Below, one piece after another: positions 50,842 through 59,807 of a DNA stretch of 64,000 nt; the stretch's first letter is position 1; each line of letters opens with the position of its first letter. The translations under genes and the position numbers were made by a program. This DNA comes from Bacteroidales bacterium (lineage in GTDB: Bacteria > Bacteroidota > Bacteroidia > Bacteroidales > Muribaculaceae), in assembly GCA_014800845.1 (NCBI GenBank), contig JAAVFJ010000068.1:1-64000 (forward strand), given 5' to 3'. Below the pieces are notes generated by a model. The model made no database searches, was not told the origin of the DNA, and was given only the letters and a program-made list of their open reading frames with translations.

Positions 50842-53103
50842 ATGAATAAAGACACTAAAAACAAGCCCCGCGCGCGCCGACTCAGCAAGCAGGAACTGGC
50901 TCAACGCATCGTTGACTTCCTGCAGAAAGAATCGCGCCAGGCTTTCAACTATAAGCAGATAGCCTTCGCTATCGACGCCACAGCCCCCTCACAGCGCATG
51001 GACCTGCTCAATGTGCTCGACGAACTGGCCGCCACCGAGTCCATCACCGAGGTAAGCCTGGGGCGCTATAAAGCCAACTCCAACCGCGGCACCGAAAACA
51101 TAGGCACATTCGTGCGCCGCTCCAACGGCAAGAACGCCGTGATACTCGACGACGAACCCATCATGGTGGCAGAGCGCAACTCCATGCACGCCCTCAACGG
51201 CGACACAGTGAGAGTGATAGTCTCAGCCGCACGCAAGGGGCAGGACCCCGAGGCACAGGTGGTGGAAATCATCGAAGCCAAGGACCAGATATTCATAGGC
51301 ACCCTCAAAGTGGAGGGCAACTACGCCGCCCTCATAACCGACTCCAAGCACCTGGCCGCCGACATCGTGATACCCCGCGGCAAACTCAAGGGGGGCAAGG
51401 ATGGCGACAAAGCCATAGTGCGCATCACCCAGTGGCGCGACGAGGAGATGAATCCCCGCGGCGAAGTGGTGGACATACTCGGCAAGAAGGGTGAGAACAC
51501 CGCCGAGATGCACGCCATCCTCGCCGAATTCGGCCTGCCCTATCACTACCCCGAAAACGTAGAGAAAGCCGCCGCCAAAATCGACGCCGGCATCACCCCC
51601 CAAGAGATAGCCAAGCGCGAAGACTTCCGCGGAGTGACCACCTTCACCATCGACCCGCGCGACGCCAAGGACTTCGACGATGCCCTCTCGGTGCGCCGCC
51701 TGGCCAACGGCCATTACGAAGTGGGTGTGCATATAGCCGACGTGACCCACTACGTCACTCCCGGCTCCCTGCTCGACAAGGAGGCCCAGAGCCGCGCCAC
51801 CAGCGTCTACCTCGTGGACCGCACCATCCCCATGCTCCCCGAGCACCTCTCCAACGGCATCTGCTCCCTCCGCCCCAACGAGGAGAAGCTCACCTTCTCA
51901 GCCATCTTCGAGCTTGATGAAAACGCCAACATCATCAACTCCCGCATAGGGCGCACCGTGATCCGCTCAGACCGCCGCTTCACCTACGAAGAGGCTCAGG
52001 ACATAATCGAAGGCAAGAGCGACGGACCCTTCCGCGACGAAGTGCTCCTGCTCGACTCCTTGGCAAAGAAACTGCGCCGCCGCCGCTACGACCTGGGCGC
52101 CATAGAATTTGACCGCGCCGAGGTGCGCTTCAACATAGACAACGACGGCAAGCCCACCGAAGTCTACTTCAAAGAGGCCAAAGACTCCAACAAACTCGTA
52201 GAGGAATTCATGCTCATGGCCAACCGCGCCGTAGCCGAATACGTAGGCCTCGCCGCCAAAGGCTCCTCACGCAAGCCCAAGACATTCGTCTACCGAGTGC
52301 ACGACGCACCGGACCCCGAGAAGCTTGCCAGCCTCGCCCTGATAGCCCGCCGCTTCGGCTTCAAAGTCAAGACCGACGGTTCCCCCACCGAAATCAACAA
52401 GAGCATCAACCGCCTGCTGAAAGACATAAAGGGCACCCCCGGCGAAAATCTCCTCGCCCTGCTCGCCCTCCGCTCCATGGCCAAGGCACTCTACACCACC
52501 GACAACATAGGCCACTACGGCCTCGGCTTCCCTCACTACACCCACTTCACCTCCCCCATACGCCGCTACCCCGACATGATGGTTCACCGTCTGCTCGAGC
52601 GCTACCTGGCCAAGGGGCGCTCCGCCGACAAAGCCAAGCTCGAGGACCAGTGCAAACACTCCTCAGAGATGGAGATGCTCGCCGCCAACGCCGAGCGCGC
52701 CTCAATCAAATACAAGCAGGTGGAATACATGCAGGACCACCTGGGCGAAATCTACGAAGGCACCATCTCCGGAGTGACCGAATGGGGACTGTACGTGGAG
52801 CTCACCGAAAACATGTGTGAGGGTCTCGTGCCCGTGCGCGACCTGGCCGACGACTTCTACGACTACGACGAGAAGAACTACTGCCTCAAAGGGCGCCGCA
52901 ACCACACCACCTACACCCTGGGCGACAAAGTGAAAGTGCAGGTAGCCCGCGCCGACCTCGACAAGAAGCAGCTCGACTTCGTGCTGCTCAGCGACGAAGG
53001 GCGCCCGCTCAACGAGCGCCCCCGCAAAGGCTCGGCCTGCCCCGTAAACCCCCGCCACAACAGCAAGCAGAAGCGCCAACGCCGCCGCTCCTCCCGCAAA
53101 TAA
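50842..53103 (+). CDS. rnr: RNase R, 3'-5' exoribonuclease
   Basis: The 753-residue enzyme degrades structured RNA processively. A winged-helix start (ELAQRIVDFLQKESRQAFNY) is followed by two cold-shock domains, then the RNB catalytic domain with FTIDPRDAKDFDDALSV (four Asp for magnesium) and FTSPIRRYPDMMVHRLL. An S1 domain (IYEGTISGVTEWGLYVEL) and a basic tail (KQKRQRRRSSRK) complete it. The 147 bases before it are AT-rich and contain TATACATGTATA, a perfect 12-base palindrome at 50770-50781. A strong terminator follows three bases after the stop. Confidence 0.95.
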   Translation: MNKDTKNKPRARRLSKQELAQRIVDFLQKESRQAFNYKQIAFAIDATAPSQRMDLLNVLDELAATESITEVSLGRYKANSNRGTENIGTFVRRSNGKNAVILDDEPIMVAERNSMHALNGDTVRVIVSAARKGQDPEAQVVEIIEAKDQIFIGTLKVEGNYAALITDSKHLAADIVIPRGKLKGGKDGDKAIVRITQWRDEEMNPRGEVVDILGKKGENTAEMHAILAEFGLPYHYPENVEKAAAKIDAGITPQEIAKREDFRGVTTFTIDPRDAKDFDDALSVRRLANGHYEVGVHIADVTHYVTPGSLLDKEAQSRATSVYLVDRTIPMLPEHLSNGICSLRPNEEKLTFSAIFELDENANIINSRIGRTVIRSDRRFTYEEAQDIIEGKSDGPFRDEVLLLDSLAKKLRRRRYDLGAIEFDRAEVRFNIDNDGKPTEVYFKEAKDSNKLVEEFMLMANRAVAEYVGLAAKGSSRKPKTFVYRVHDAPDPEKLASLALIARRFGFKVKTDGSPTEINKSINRLLKDIKGTPGENLLALLALRSMAKALYTTDNIGHYGLGFPHYTHFTSPIRRYPDMMVHRLLERYLAKGRSADKAKLEDQCKHSSEMEMLAANAERASIKYKQVEYMQDHLGEIYEGTISGVTEWGLYVELTENMCEGLVPVRDLADDFYDYDEKNYCLKGRRNHTTYTLGDKVKVQVARADLDKKQLDFVLLSDEGRPLNERPRKGSACPVNPRHNSKQKRQRRRSSRK

Positions 53104-53105
53104 AC

Positions 53106-53149
53106 AAAATGTTCAGCCCCGCCAAGCTCCCGGCGGGGCTGAACATTTT
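53106..53149 (+). terminator. Strong intrinsic terminator after rnr
   Basis: AAAATGTTCAGCCCCGCC (53106-53123) and GGCGGGGCTGAACATTTT (53132-53149) form a perfect 18-pair stem with an eight-base loop. The A-run/T-run ends make it work in both directions. Confidence 0.9.
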
Positions 53150-53211
53150 AGGTTTTAGGCGTTAGAACGATTGACAGCAAAACTACAATTTCCAGCCTCC
53201 GGCCAGCCCCC

Positions 53212-53319
53212 GCATGGAGAGGAGGTTTCCAACCTCCGACAGCCCAAAGCCGCGCCCAAACAGTCCAAAGCCGCAGGCATTTCGGCGCCAGTCGGAGGTT
53301 GGAAACCTCTTCTCCATGC
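53212..53319. repeat. 29-bp inverted repeat element in the rnr-mscL gap
   Basis: GCATGGAGAGGAGGTTTCCAACCTCCGAC (given as its parts GCATGGAGAGGAGG and TTTCCAACCTCCGAC) at 53212-53240 returns inverted at 53291-53319 with one mismatch, separated by 50 bases. Each arm itself contains the palindrome GAGGTTTCCAACCTC or a near match. A weaker third piece, AACCTCTGACAGC, follows near 53363. No coding sequence is seen inside. Confidence 0.65.
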
Positions 53320-53524
53320 GTTGGCAGCTAAAGGGGGATAAGTTAACATTACTGGTTTACAACCTCTGACAGCTAACTAACTGCGCGGCTGCCTGGCTCT
53401 GCCCGAACGCCGCGCCCGCGCGTGCCGGGGGCAGAAGCAGGCAATGCCCCGGGTGGGTGGCTTGCGTAACCGGATGGTTGCGTGCGCCACATGCCCGGGG
53501 CATGTCCATTCTTTGGGGTTTTGA
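53320..53524. other. Non-coding GC-rich gap before mscL
   Basis: With the terminator and inverted repeat this makes up the 421-base gap between rnr and mscL. It holds several GC-rich self-complementary bits (GCCGCGCCCGCGCG, CATGCCCGGGGCATG) but no ORF I would keep. The track ORF at 53457-53711 runs antisense through mscL. Confidence 0.5.
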
Positions 53525-53953
53525 TTACTTGCTTTGCTTCTCGAGGATGTCGCGAATCTGGGTGAGCAATACCTCTTCCTTAGTGGGCTCTGCGGGAGCG
53601 GCGGCTGCCTCCTCCTCCTTTTTGCGGAACTTCTGCATCACGCGGATAGCCATGAAGATACAGAACGCTACGATGAGGAAGTCTACGATGTACTGTATGA
53701 ACATACCGTAATTCACCGTCACAGCCTCCTGCACCACCTTGCCGGCGGCATCAATCACCGGGTCCTTGATAGTAGTCTTCAGGTCCTTGAAATCCATGCC
53801 ACCGGTGGCCAGACCCACCACAGGCATGATGATGTCATCCACGAGTGAGCTGATAATCTTGCCGAAAGCACCACCGATGATAACACCTACGGCCATATCC
53901 ACAACATTGCCACGCATGGCAAAATCCTTGAAATCTTGTAAAAATTTACCCAT
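53525..53953 (-). CDS. mscL: MscL, large-conductance mechanosensitive channel
   Basis: The 142-residue protein has the N-terminal amphipathic helix ([20 protein letters not shown]), the pore-lining first helix ([17 protein letters not shown]), a periplasmic loop, the second helix ([19 protein letters not shown]) and a charged cytoplasmic bundle ([16 protein letters not shown]). It opens under membrane tension during hypo-osmotic shock. The Ala/Glu/Pro-rich linker before the last helix is as in other MscL. It stands alone and is divergent from gap. Confidence 0.95.
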   Translation of the reverse strand: MGKFLQDFKDFAMRGNVVDMAVGVIIGGAFGKIISSLVDDIIMPVVGLATGGMDFKDLKTTIKDPVIDAAGKVVQEAVTVNYGMFIQYIVDFLIVAFCIFMAIRVMQKFRKKEEEAAAAPAEPTKEEVLLTQIRDILEKQSK

Positions 53954-54101
53954 AGTAAAAAATAAGAGTATAAAAAGGTTATAAAAAATTTTTGTTACAA
54001 ACAGCCCAACAACCCGCCCGCTTGGAGCGTTACAATAATGTTCCGCCTCGGGACAAAAGAAAAAAGTTGTGGTAAAATGTGCACGTTACGAAAAAAAGTG
54101 C

Positions 54102-54109
54102 TAATTTTG
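54102..54109 (+). promoter_or_regulatory. -7 box for gap
   Basis: TAATTTTG matches TAnnTTTG. It predicts a leader of about 120 bases before the gap ATG at 54238. A TTG at the right distance is not seen. Confidence 0.45.
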
Positions 54110-54192
54110 CGGGAAAATCCCGTGGAGCGTCAATCGTACATCGATTGCACATAATTACAACACCAAACTACGCAATAAGTTTTAACTCATAA

Positions 54193-55245
<1,053 letters not shown>

Positions 55246-55330
55246 TAAGCCCTTTACCCCCGGCAGCCCCCCGGCGCGGCAGTCGGCTTCAAGGCTGGAT
55301 TCTTAAGCAATCCCCTAACCTTAATGATAG

Positions 55331-55361
55331 AATCCACGGCTTGCACCGCAAGTCGTGGATT
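55331..55361 (+). terminator. Stem-loop after gap
   Basis: AATCCACGGCTTGC (55331-55344) pairs with GCAAGTCGTGGATT (55348-55361), 14 pairs including one G-U, around an ACC loop. It lies about 85 bases after the gap stop. The T run is short (TTTGT). Confidence 0.6.
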
Positions 55362-55509
55362 TGTCATACATACCCCCGCCCCTACGGACTGAATAATAAT
55401 ATACCTCCGCAGAACGTTATATGTTATGAAAAACTCACGTAGGCTCACGTAGGGCCACCTATCTCAAGACTTACCGGTCCTCAGATTTCCATAGTTACGG
55501 AAGATTTAT

Positions 55510-55517
55510 TATCTTTG
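55510..55517 (+). promoter_or_regulatory. -7 box for the radical SAM gene
   Basis: TATCTTTG, exact TAnnTTTG, 21 bases before the ATG at 55538. Just upstream, near 55432-55455, is a short direct repeat of GGCTCACGTAGG type. Confidence 0.5.
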
Positions 55518-55537
55518 CACCCGAAAACAACATTGCA

Positions 55538-56545
55538 ATGAAAAATATCGTTCAAGGAAGCCTCATAACGACATTCCGCTGCAACGCGAAATGCAACATG
55601 TGCAACATCTGGAAGTTTCCCACAGCTCCGGCTGAAGAAATCGACGCCGAATACTACGAGAAACTCCCCCCCGGCCTCCGAATCAACATAACAGGCGGCG
55701 AAGCCACCATTCGCAAGGACATAAACAAAATCTTCGAGATTCTCTATCCCAAAGCCTCGCTGCTCGAGCTCTCCACCAATGGCTACAACACCGAGAAAAT
55801 CGTGGAGTTAGCCAACAAATACCCCAACATACTCATCCGCGTGAGCGTAGAGGGTCTGCCTAAAATCAACGATTCCAAGCGCGGACTCGTCAACGGCTTC
55901 GACCATGCCCTGCGCACCATGCTCGAGCTCAAAAAGACAAAGTGCAAGAACATAGGCTTCTCCGTAGTAATCTCACCCGACAACTACAAAGACCTGCTGC
56001 ACCTCTACGAACTCTGCGTGGCACTCGACGTGGAGCTCGGCAACTCCACCGTGCACAACTCCTGGTACTTCCATAAGGAGGACAACCAGATAGAAAGCGA
56101 AGAGGCTCTGGCTCAGCACGAACTCTTCGTCAAGGCACTGCTCACCTCCAAGCGCCGCGGCCTGAAAAACCGCCTTAAGGACTACGGTCGCGCCTTCTTC
56201 AACCGCTCCATCCACCGCCGCCTGCGCGGCGACGAAAGCGGCTACCGCCCCGCCTGCGGCGCCCTCACCGACTTCTTCTTCATCGACCCCTGGGGCAACG
56301 TTTCCCCCTGCAACGGCTCCGGCGAAGAATGGGTGCTCGGCAACATCAAGGAGCAATCATTTGAAGAAATCATGGCCTCCGACAAAGCCAAACAAGCACT
56401 CGAAAAGGTCAAAAACTGCAAGCGCAACTGCGCCTTCATCGTCACCGAACGCCACGACATGAAGCGCCGCCCCTGGATACCCATCAAGTGGATACTTAAA
56501 AACAAATGGCGCATACGCCGCGGTAAACCCATCTGCTGGGATTAA
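55538..56545 (+). CDS. Radical SAM protein with SPASM-like C-terminus
   Basis: The 335-residue protein has the radical SAM cluster motif FRCNAKCNMCNIWKF (CxxxCxxC, residues about 15-22), INITGGEATIRKD for SAM binding, and a C-terminal set of cysteines (RPACGALTDFFFIDPWGNVSPC and NCKRNCAF) typical of a SPASM/twitch auxiliary cluster. Such proteins modify peptides, proteins or sugars. No precursor peptide is obvious in the 290 bases upstream. The next gene, 29 bases on, is a glycosyltransferase, so a role in glycan or glycopeptide modification is plausible but unproven. Confidence 0.8.
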   Translation: MKNIVQGSLITTFRCNAKCNMCNIWKFPTAPAEEIDAEYYEKLPPGLRINITGGEATIRKDINKIFEILYPKASLLELSTNGYNTEKIVELANKYPNILIRVSVEGLPKINDSKRGLVNGFDHALRTMLELKKTKCKNIGFSVVISPDNYKDLLHLYELCVALDVELGNSTVHNSWYFHKEDNQIESEEALAQHELFVKALLTSKRRGLKNRLKDYGRAFFNRSIHRRLRGDESGYRPACGALTDFFFIDPWGNVSPCNGSGEEWVLGNIKEQSFEEIMASDKAKQALEKVKNCKRNCAFIVTERHDMKRRPWIPIKWILKNKWRIRRGKPICWD

Positions 56546-56548
56546 GAT

Positions 56549-56574
56549 AGTGTTTAAATTCAAACACTCTCTAA
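56549..56574. repeat. Short palindrome matching the tips of the 17204-17388 element
   Basis: AGTGTTTAAATTCAAACACT (56549-56568) is nearly a perfect palindrome. Its right part TAAATTCAAACACTCTCTAA (56555-56574) is identical over 20 bases to 17371-17390. It looks like two element tips joined with the interior lost, and fills the gap before the glycosyltransferase gene. Confidence 0.6.
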
Positions 56575-57684
56575 ATGAAAAACAGCGACAAGAAACATAA
56601 CCGGAGCCTCGCCGTAATAGGTATCAGGGGCTTTCCGGGTGTGCAAGGCGGAGTAGAGAGCCACTGTGAGCAACTCATACCCCGCCTGGCCCGTCAGTTG
56701 CACTGCCGGGTGTTCAGACGCAAACCCTACCTGACCGACGCCTCACACACCGAAATCCCCGGCGTCAGCTTCACAGACCTCACCTCCACCCGCATCGGCG
56801 GCTTCGAATCACTCTGGCATACATTTAAAGCCTCGCTACGGCTCATCCTAAGCCGCCCTGACGTCGTAAACGTCCACAATATAGGTCCGGGCCTCTTCAC
56901 GCCCCTGCTGCGCCTGGCGGGCCTAAAAGTCGTGCTCACATACCACAGCCCCAACTACGAGCACGATAAATGGAGCGCCCCCGCCAAGCTTCTGCTGCGG
57001 GTGGCCGAAAAACTATCACTCGGATTTGCCAACCACATCATCTTCGTGAGCCCCGTGCAGCGCGCCCGCTACTCCGAAAAAATCCTGCGCAAATCCACCG
57101 CCATACCCAACGGCATCACCCCCATAGGCATAGACCGCAACACCGGCTTCCTCGAGCGCCACAGCCTCCGCCCCGGCGGCTACATCCTCGCCGTGGGGCG
57201 CCTTACCCCCGAAAAAGGCTTCGACAACCTCATCCGCGCCGTCAACCTCCTGCCCGACCCCCACGCGCGCCTCGTGATAGCCGGCAGCGCCGACCACAAC
57301 CCCGCCTACCTGGACTACCTGAAGAGCCTCGACACCCACAGCCGCACCCTCTTCACCGGCTACACCTACGGCGCCGACCTGGCACAGCTCTACACCCACG
57401 CCTCCCTCTACGTGCTCTCCTCCCACAACGAAGGCTTCCCCATGGTGCTGCTCGAAGCCATGTCCCACGACCTGCCCATAGTCTCCACCGACATCCCCGC
57501 GGCCCACATCATTCCCCTCCCCGCCGAAAACTACTGCAAAGACCGCGACCCGCAAGCCATGGCTGACGCCATAGCCCGCGTCCTCGAAAAGCAGGAGCGC
57601 CCCACCTACGACCTCACCCCCTACGATTGGGACAACATAGCCACCCAAACCCTCGAAATCTACCGCCCCCTTTTGAGGGAATAG
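56575..57684 (+). CDS. GT4-family glycosyltransferase with DUF1972-type N-terminus
   Basis: The 369-residue GT-B enzyme begins LAVIGIRGFPGVQGGVESHC, the motif of rhamnosyl-type transferases with a DUF1972 domain. The donor domain contains ILAVGRLTPEKGFDNLIRAV and the E-x7-E region SSHNEGFPMVLLEAMSHDLP. It is cytoplasmic or membrane-peripheral and probably builds a surface polysaccharide; the sugar is unknown. It follows the radical SAM gene after 29 bases and is followed by a repeat tract that duplicates its last bases. Confidence 0.88.
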   Translation: MKNSDKKHNRSLAVIGIRGFPGVQGGVESHCEQLIPRLARQLHCRVFRRKPYLTDASHTEIPGVSFTDLTSTRIGGFESLWHTFKASLRLILSRPDVVNVHNIGPGLFTPLLRLAGLKVVLTYHSPNYEHDKWSAPAKLLLRVAEKLSLGFANHIIFVSPVQRARYSEKILRKSTAIPNGITPIGIDRNTGFLERHSLRPGGYILAVGRLTPEKGFDNLIRAVNLLPDPHARLVIAGSADHNPAYLDYLKSLDTHSRTLFTGYTYGADLAQLYTHASLYVLSSHNEGFPMVLLEAMSHDLPIVSTDIPAAHIIPLPAENYCKDRDPQAMADAIARVLEKQERPTYDLTPYDWDNIATQTLEIYRPLLRE

Positions 57685-57779
57685 TCGGAGCACTCGGAGT
57701 TCTCGGAGCACTCCAGCTGAGGGAATAGTCGGAGCTCTCGGAGTACTCCGAGTTCTCCGAGAGCTCCCAAAACTCTCAT
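57674..57779. repeat. CTCGGAG repeat tract with duplicated gene end
   Basis: TGAGGGAATAGTCGGAG occurs at 57674-57690, including the glycosyltransferase stop codon, and again at 57718-57734. Around it are partly palindromic CTCGGAGTTCTCGGAG units, ending at the stop of the convergent four-helix-bundle gene. Confidence 0.65.
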
Positions 57780-58324
57780 TGCTTGCGCCTGCGGGCTTCG
57801 AGGCGGGCGTGGGTCATTTGTTCGCGGATGCCTCCTTGCTCTAAGAAGTCTTTTTTCTGACGCTCTATGAGGCGGTGCAGCAGCACATCAGCCTGATGGA
57901 GCAGCACTATCGCTATGCTGGCTGCCGTGGCGTCTGTGCGCGTCTGCAGGCGCGAAATGTAGTCTTGGCTTTCGGTATGCGACATGCAGAATGTGCGCGT
58001 CTGAGCCACTTCGCGGGAATTCTTTTCCCAGATGCTCAGTCCGCGCACACGCAGATAATCTTCGTAATCCAAGAGCAATTCCTGAAGGCTTGCCTTGGCA
58101 ACGTTTGTCAGTTTTATTTCTGTCTCTTTTGAGGTGGACCCCGCGGCACTCCCTTCTGCTATGTTTTGTTTTCCGCTGCGCGCAGCCTGAATCATTTGAT
58201 CGACCGTGCGGTCGCCGCGCTGAAGATATCTGTGAGCGAAGAAGTAGGTGATGTCATAGATGATTTCGGCTACTTTGAAGGCTTTCAGATTTCGATAGTG
58301 ACCGCGCTGCGGAATGAAGGTCAT
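57776..58324 (-). CDS. Four-helix-bundle suffix domain protein
   Basis: The 182-residue protein has the four-helix-bundle core (LKAFKVAEIIYDITYFFAHR, IQAARSGKQNIAEGSAAG, LTNVAKASLQELLLDYEDYL) followed by a C-terminal extension (LLHQADVLLHRLIERQKKDF), the suffix variant of the family. It is related to the 23S rRNA intervening-sequence proteins, but no rRNA gene is nearby. The function is unknown. It is flanked on both sides by CTCGGAG repeat tracts. The smaller broken relative is at 10405-10788. Confidence 0.82.
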   Translation of the reverse strand: MTFIPQRGHYRNLKAFKVAEIIYDITYFFAHRYLQRGDRTVDQMIQAARSGKQNIAEGSAAGSTSKETEIKLTNVAKASLQELLLDYEDYLRVRGLSIWEKNSREVAQTRTFCMSHTESQDYISRLQTRTDATAASIAIVLLHQADVLLHRLIERQKKDFLEQGGIREQMTHARLEARRRKQ

Positions 58325-58329
58325 GTTGG

Positions 58330-58407
58330 GTTGAGGTTTTTGGGTTGAGGTTTGGGGGAGTTCTCGGAGTTCTCGGAGTACTCTGAGAACTCCCAGAACT
58401 CCGAGTG
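58330..58407. repeat. GGGTTGAGG / CTCGGAGTTCTCGGAG repeat tract
   Basis: TTGGGTTGAGG units lead into CTCGGAGTTCTCGGAGTACTC units and a CTCCGAG end, between the four-helix-bundle gene and the stop of the glutamate-synthase-like gene. Confidence 0.6.
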
Positions 58408-58412
58408 CAAGC

Positions 58413-59807
58413 TTAGGCTTTGAGGTAGCGGTCTATGGCAGCAGCGGCACGGCGGCCGGCACCCATAGCCAGGATTACCGTGGCGGCGCCGGTCACGGCA
58501 TCGCCGCCGGCGAAGATGCCCGGGCGCGTAGTGGCTCCATCCTCATCAGCTACGAGGCAGCCGCGGCGCGTCACGTCCAGACCTGCCGTAGTGTCCTTAA
58601 TCAGAGGGTTGGGGCTGGTGCCGAGAGCCATAATCACCTCGTCGCAGTCAATCACGAAGTTGCTGCCGGGCACCTCGCGGGGGCTGCGGCGCCCACTCTC
58701 GTCGGGCTCTCCGAGCTCCATGCGCACACACTCCATGCCTATTACCTTGCCCTGCTCATCGCCTATGATGCGCACGGGGTTGGTGAGCATGTGGAAGTTG
58801 ATGCCCTCCTCCTTGGCGTGGTGCACCTCCTCCACGCGGGCGGGGAGCTCGGCCTCGCTGCGGCGGTAGACGATAGATGCGTCGGCGCCCAGGCGCTTGG
58901 CGGTGCGCACGGCATCCATAGCCACATTGCCGCCACCCACCACCACAATGCTGCGGGCATCATAGAGCGGGGTGTCGTAGCTATCATCCCAGGCGTGCAT
59001 GAGATTGGCACGGGTGAGCATCTCGTTGGCAGAGAACACACCGTTGAGATTCTCGCCGGGAATACCCATAAAGCGGGGCAGGCCGGCGCCGGAACCGATG
59101 AACACGGCATCGAAGCCCTCCTCATCGAGCAGTCCGTCAATGGTCATAGTGCGACCTACGATTACGTCAGTCTCAATCTTCACACCGAGGCGCTTCACGG
59201 CCTCCACCTCCTTGGCCACGATGCGCTCCTTAGGCAGACGGAATTCCGGAATACCATAGACCAGCACGCCGCCGGCCTTATGCAGCGCTTCGAAGATGGT
59301 TACCTCATGGCCGAGGCGGGCAAGGTCGCCGGCACAGGCCAGACCTGCCGGGCCGCTGCCTATCACAGCCACGCGCTTGCCGGTGGGGGTGGCTGCGGGC
59401 ACCTCAAACTCATCGGCATGCTCAATCTTCCAGTCGCCGGTGAAGCGCTCCAGCTTGCCTATGGCGAGCGGTTCGCTCTTGATGCCGAGCACACAGGAAC
59501 CCTCACACTGAGTCTCCTGCGGGCATACGCGGCCGCAGACGCTGGGCAGAGCGGAGTCCAGACCGATAATCTCTGCGGCTCCCTTGATGTCCCCCTCAGC
59601 CAGATGCCCTACGAAACCGGGGATATTGATGCCCACCGGGCAAGCCTGCACACAGCGCGGGCGGGGGCACTGCAGGCAGCGGGTGGCCTCAAGCATAGCC
59701 TCCTCGGCATTGTAGCCCAGGCATACTTCTTCAAAATTAGTGGCGCGAACCTGAGGGTTCTGTTCGCGCACCGGAGTGCGCGGTATCTTGTTTCCTTTAA
59801 TTGCCAT
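58413..59807 (-). CDS. NfnB/GltD-like NADPH oxidoreductase, glutamate synthase small-subunit type
   Basis: The 464-residue protein starts with an iron-sulfur domain (CLQCPRPRCVQACPVG and CGRVCPQETQCEGSCVLG) followed by two Rossmann folds: FAD (VAVIGSGPAGLACAGDLA) and NADPH (IVVVGGGNVAMDAVRTAKRL). This is the GltA/GltD architecture. Directly upstream, with an 11-base overlap, is a flavoprotein like NfnA and no glutamate synthase large subunit. The pair therefore fits NfnAB, the NADH-dependent ferredoxin:NADP+ oxidoreductase, better than glutamate synthase. The track ORF start lies inside the neighbour; the ATG at 59807 is used. Confidence 0.85.
   Translation of the reverse strand: MAIKGNKIPRTPVREQNPQVRATNFEEVCLGYNAEEAMLEATRCLQCPRPRCVQACPVGINIPGFVGHLAEGDIKGAAEIIGLDSALPSVCGRVCPQETQCEGSCVLGIKSEPLAIGKLERFTGDWKIEHADEFEVPAATPTGKRVAVIGSGPAGLACAGDLARLGHEVTIFEALHKAGGVLVYGIPEFRLPKERIVAKEVEAVKRLGVKIETDVIVGRTMTIDGLLDEEGFDAVFIGSGAGLPRFMGIPGENLNGVFSANEMLTRANLMHAWDDSYDTPLYDARSIVVVGGGNVAMDAVRTAKRLGADASIVYRRSEAELPARVEEVHHAKEEGINFHMLTNPVRIIGDEQGKVIGMECVRMELGEPDESGRRSPREVPGSNFVIDCDEVIMALGTSPNPLIKDTTAGLDVTRRGCLVADEDGATTRPGIFAGGDAVTGAATVILAMGAGRRAAAAIDRYLKA

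Noticed and set aside
55324-55392. 22-residue ORF (MIESTACTASRGFVI...) upstream of the radical SAM gene as a possible precursor peptide
   Set aside because: It coincides with the gap stem-loop terminator and has no plausible leader or own promoter.
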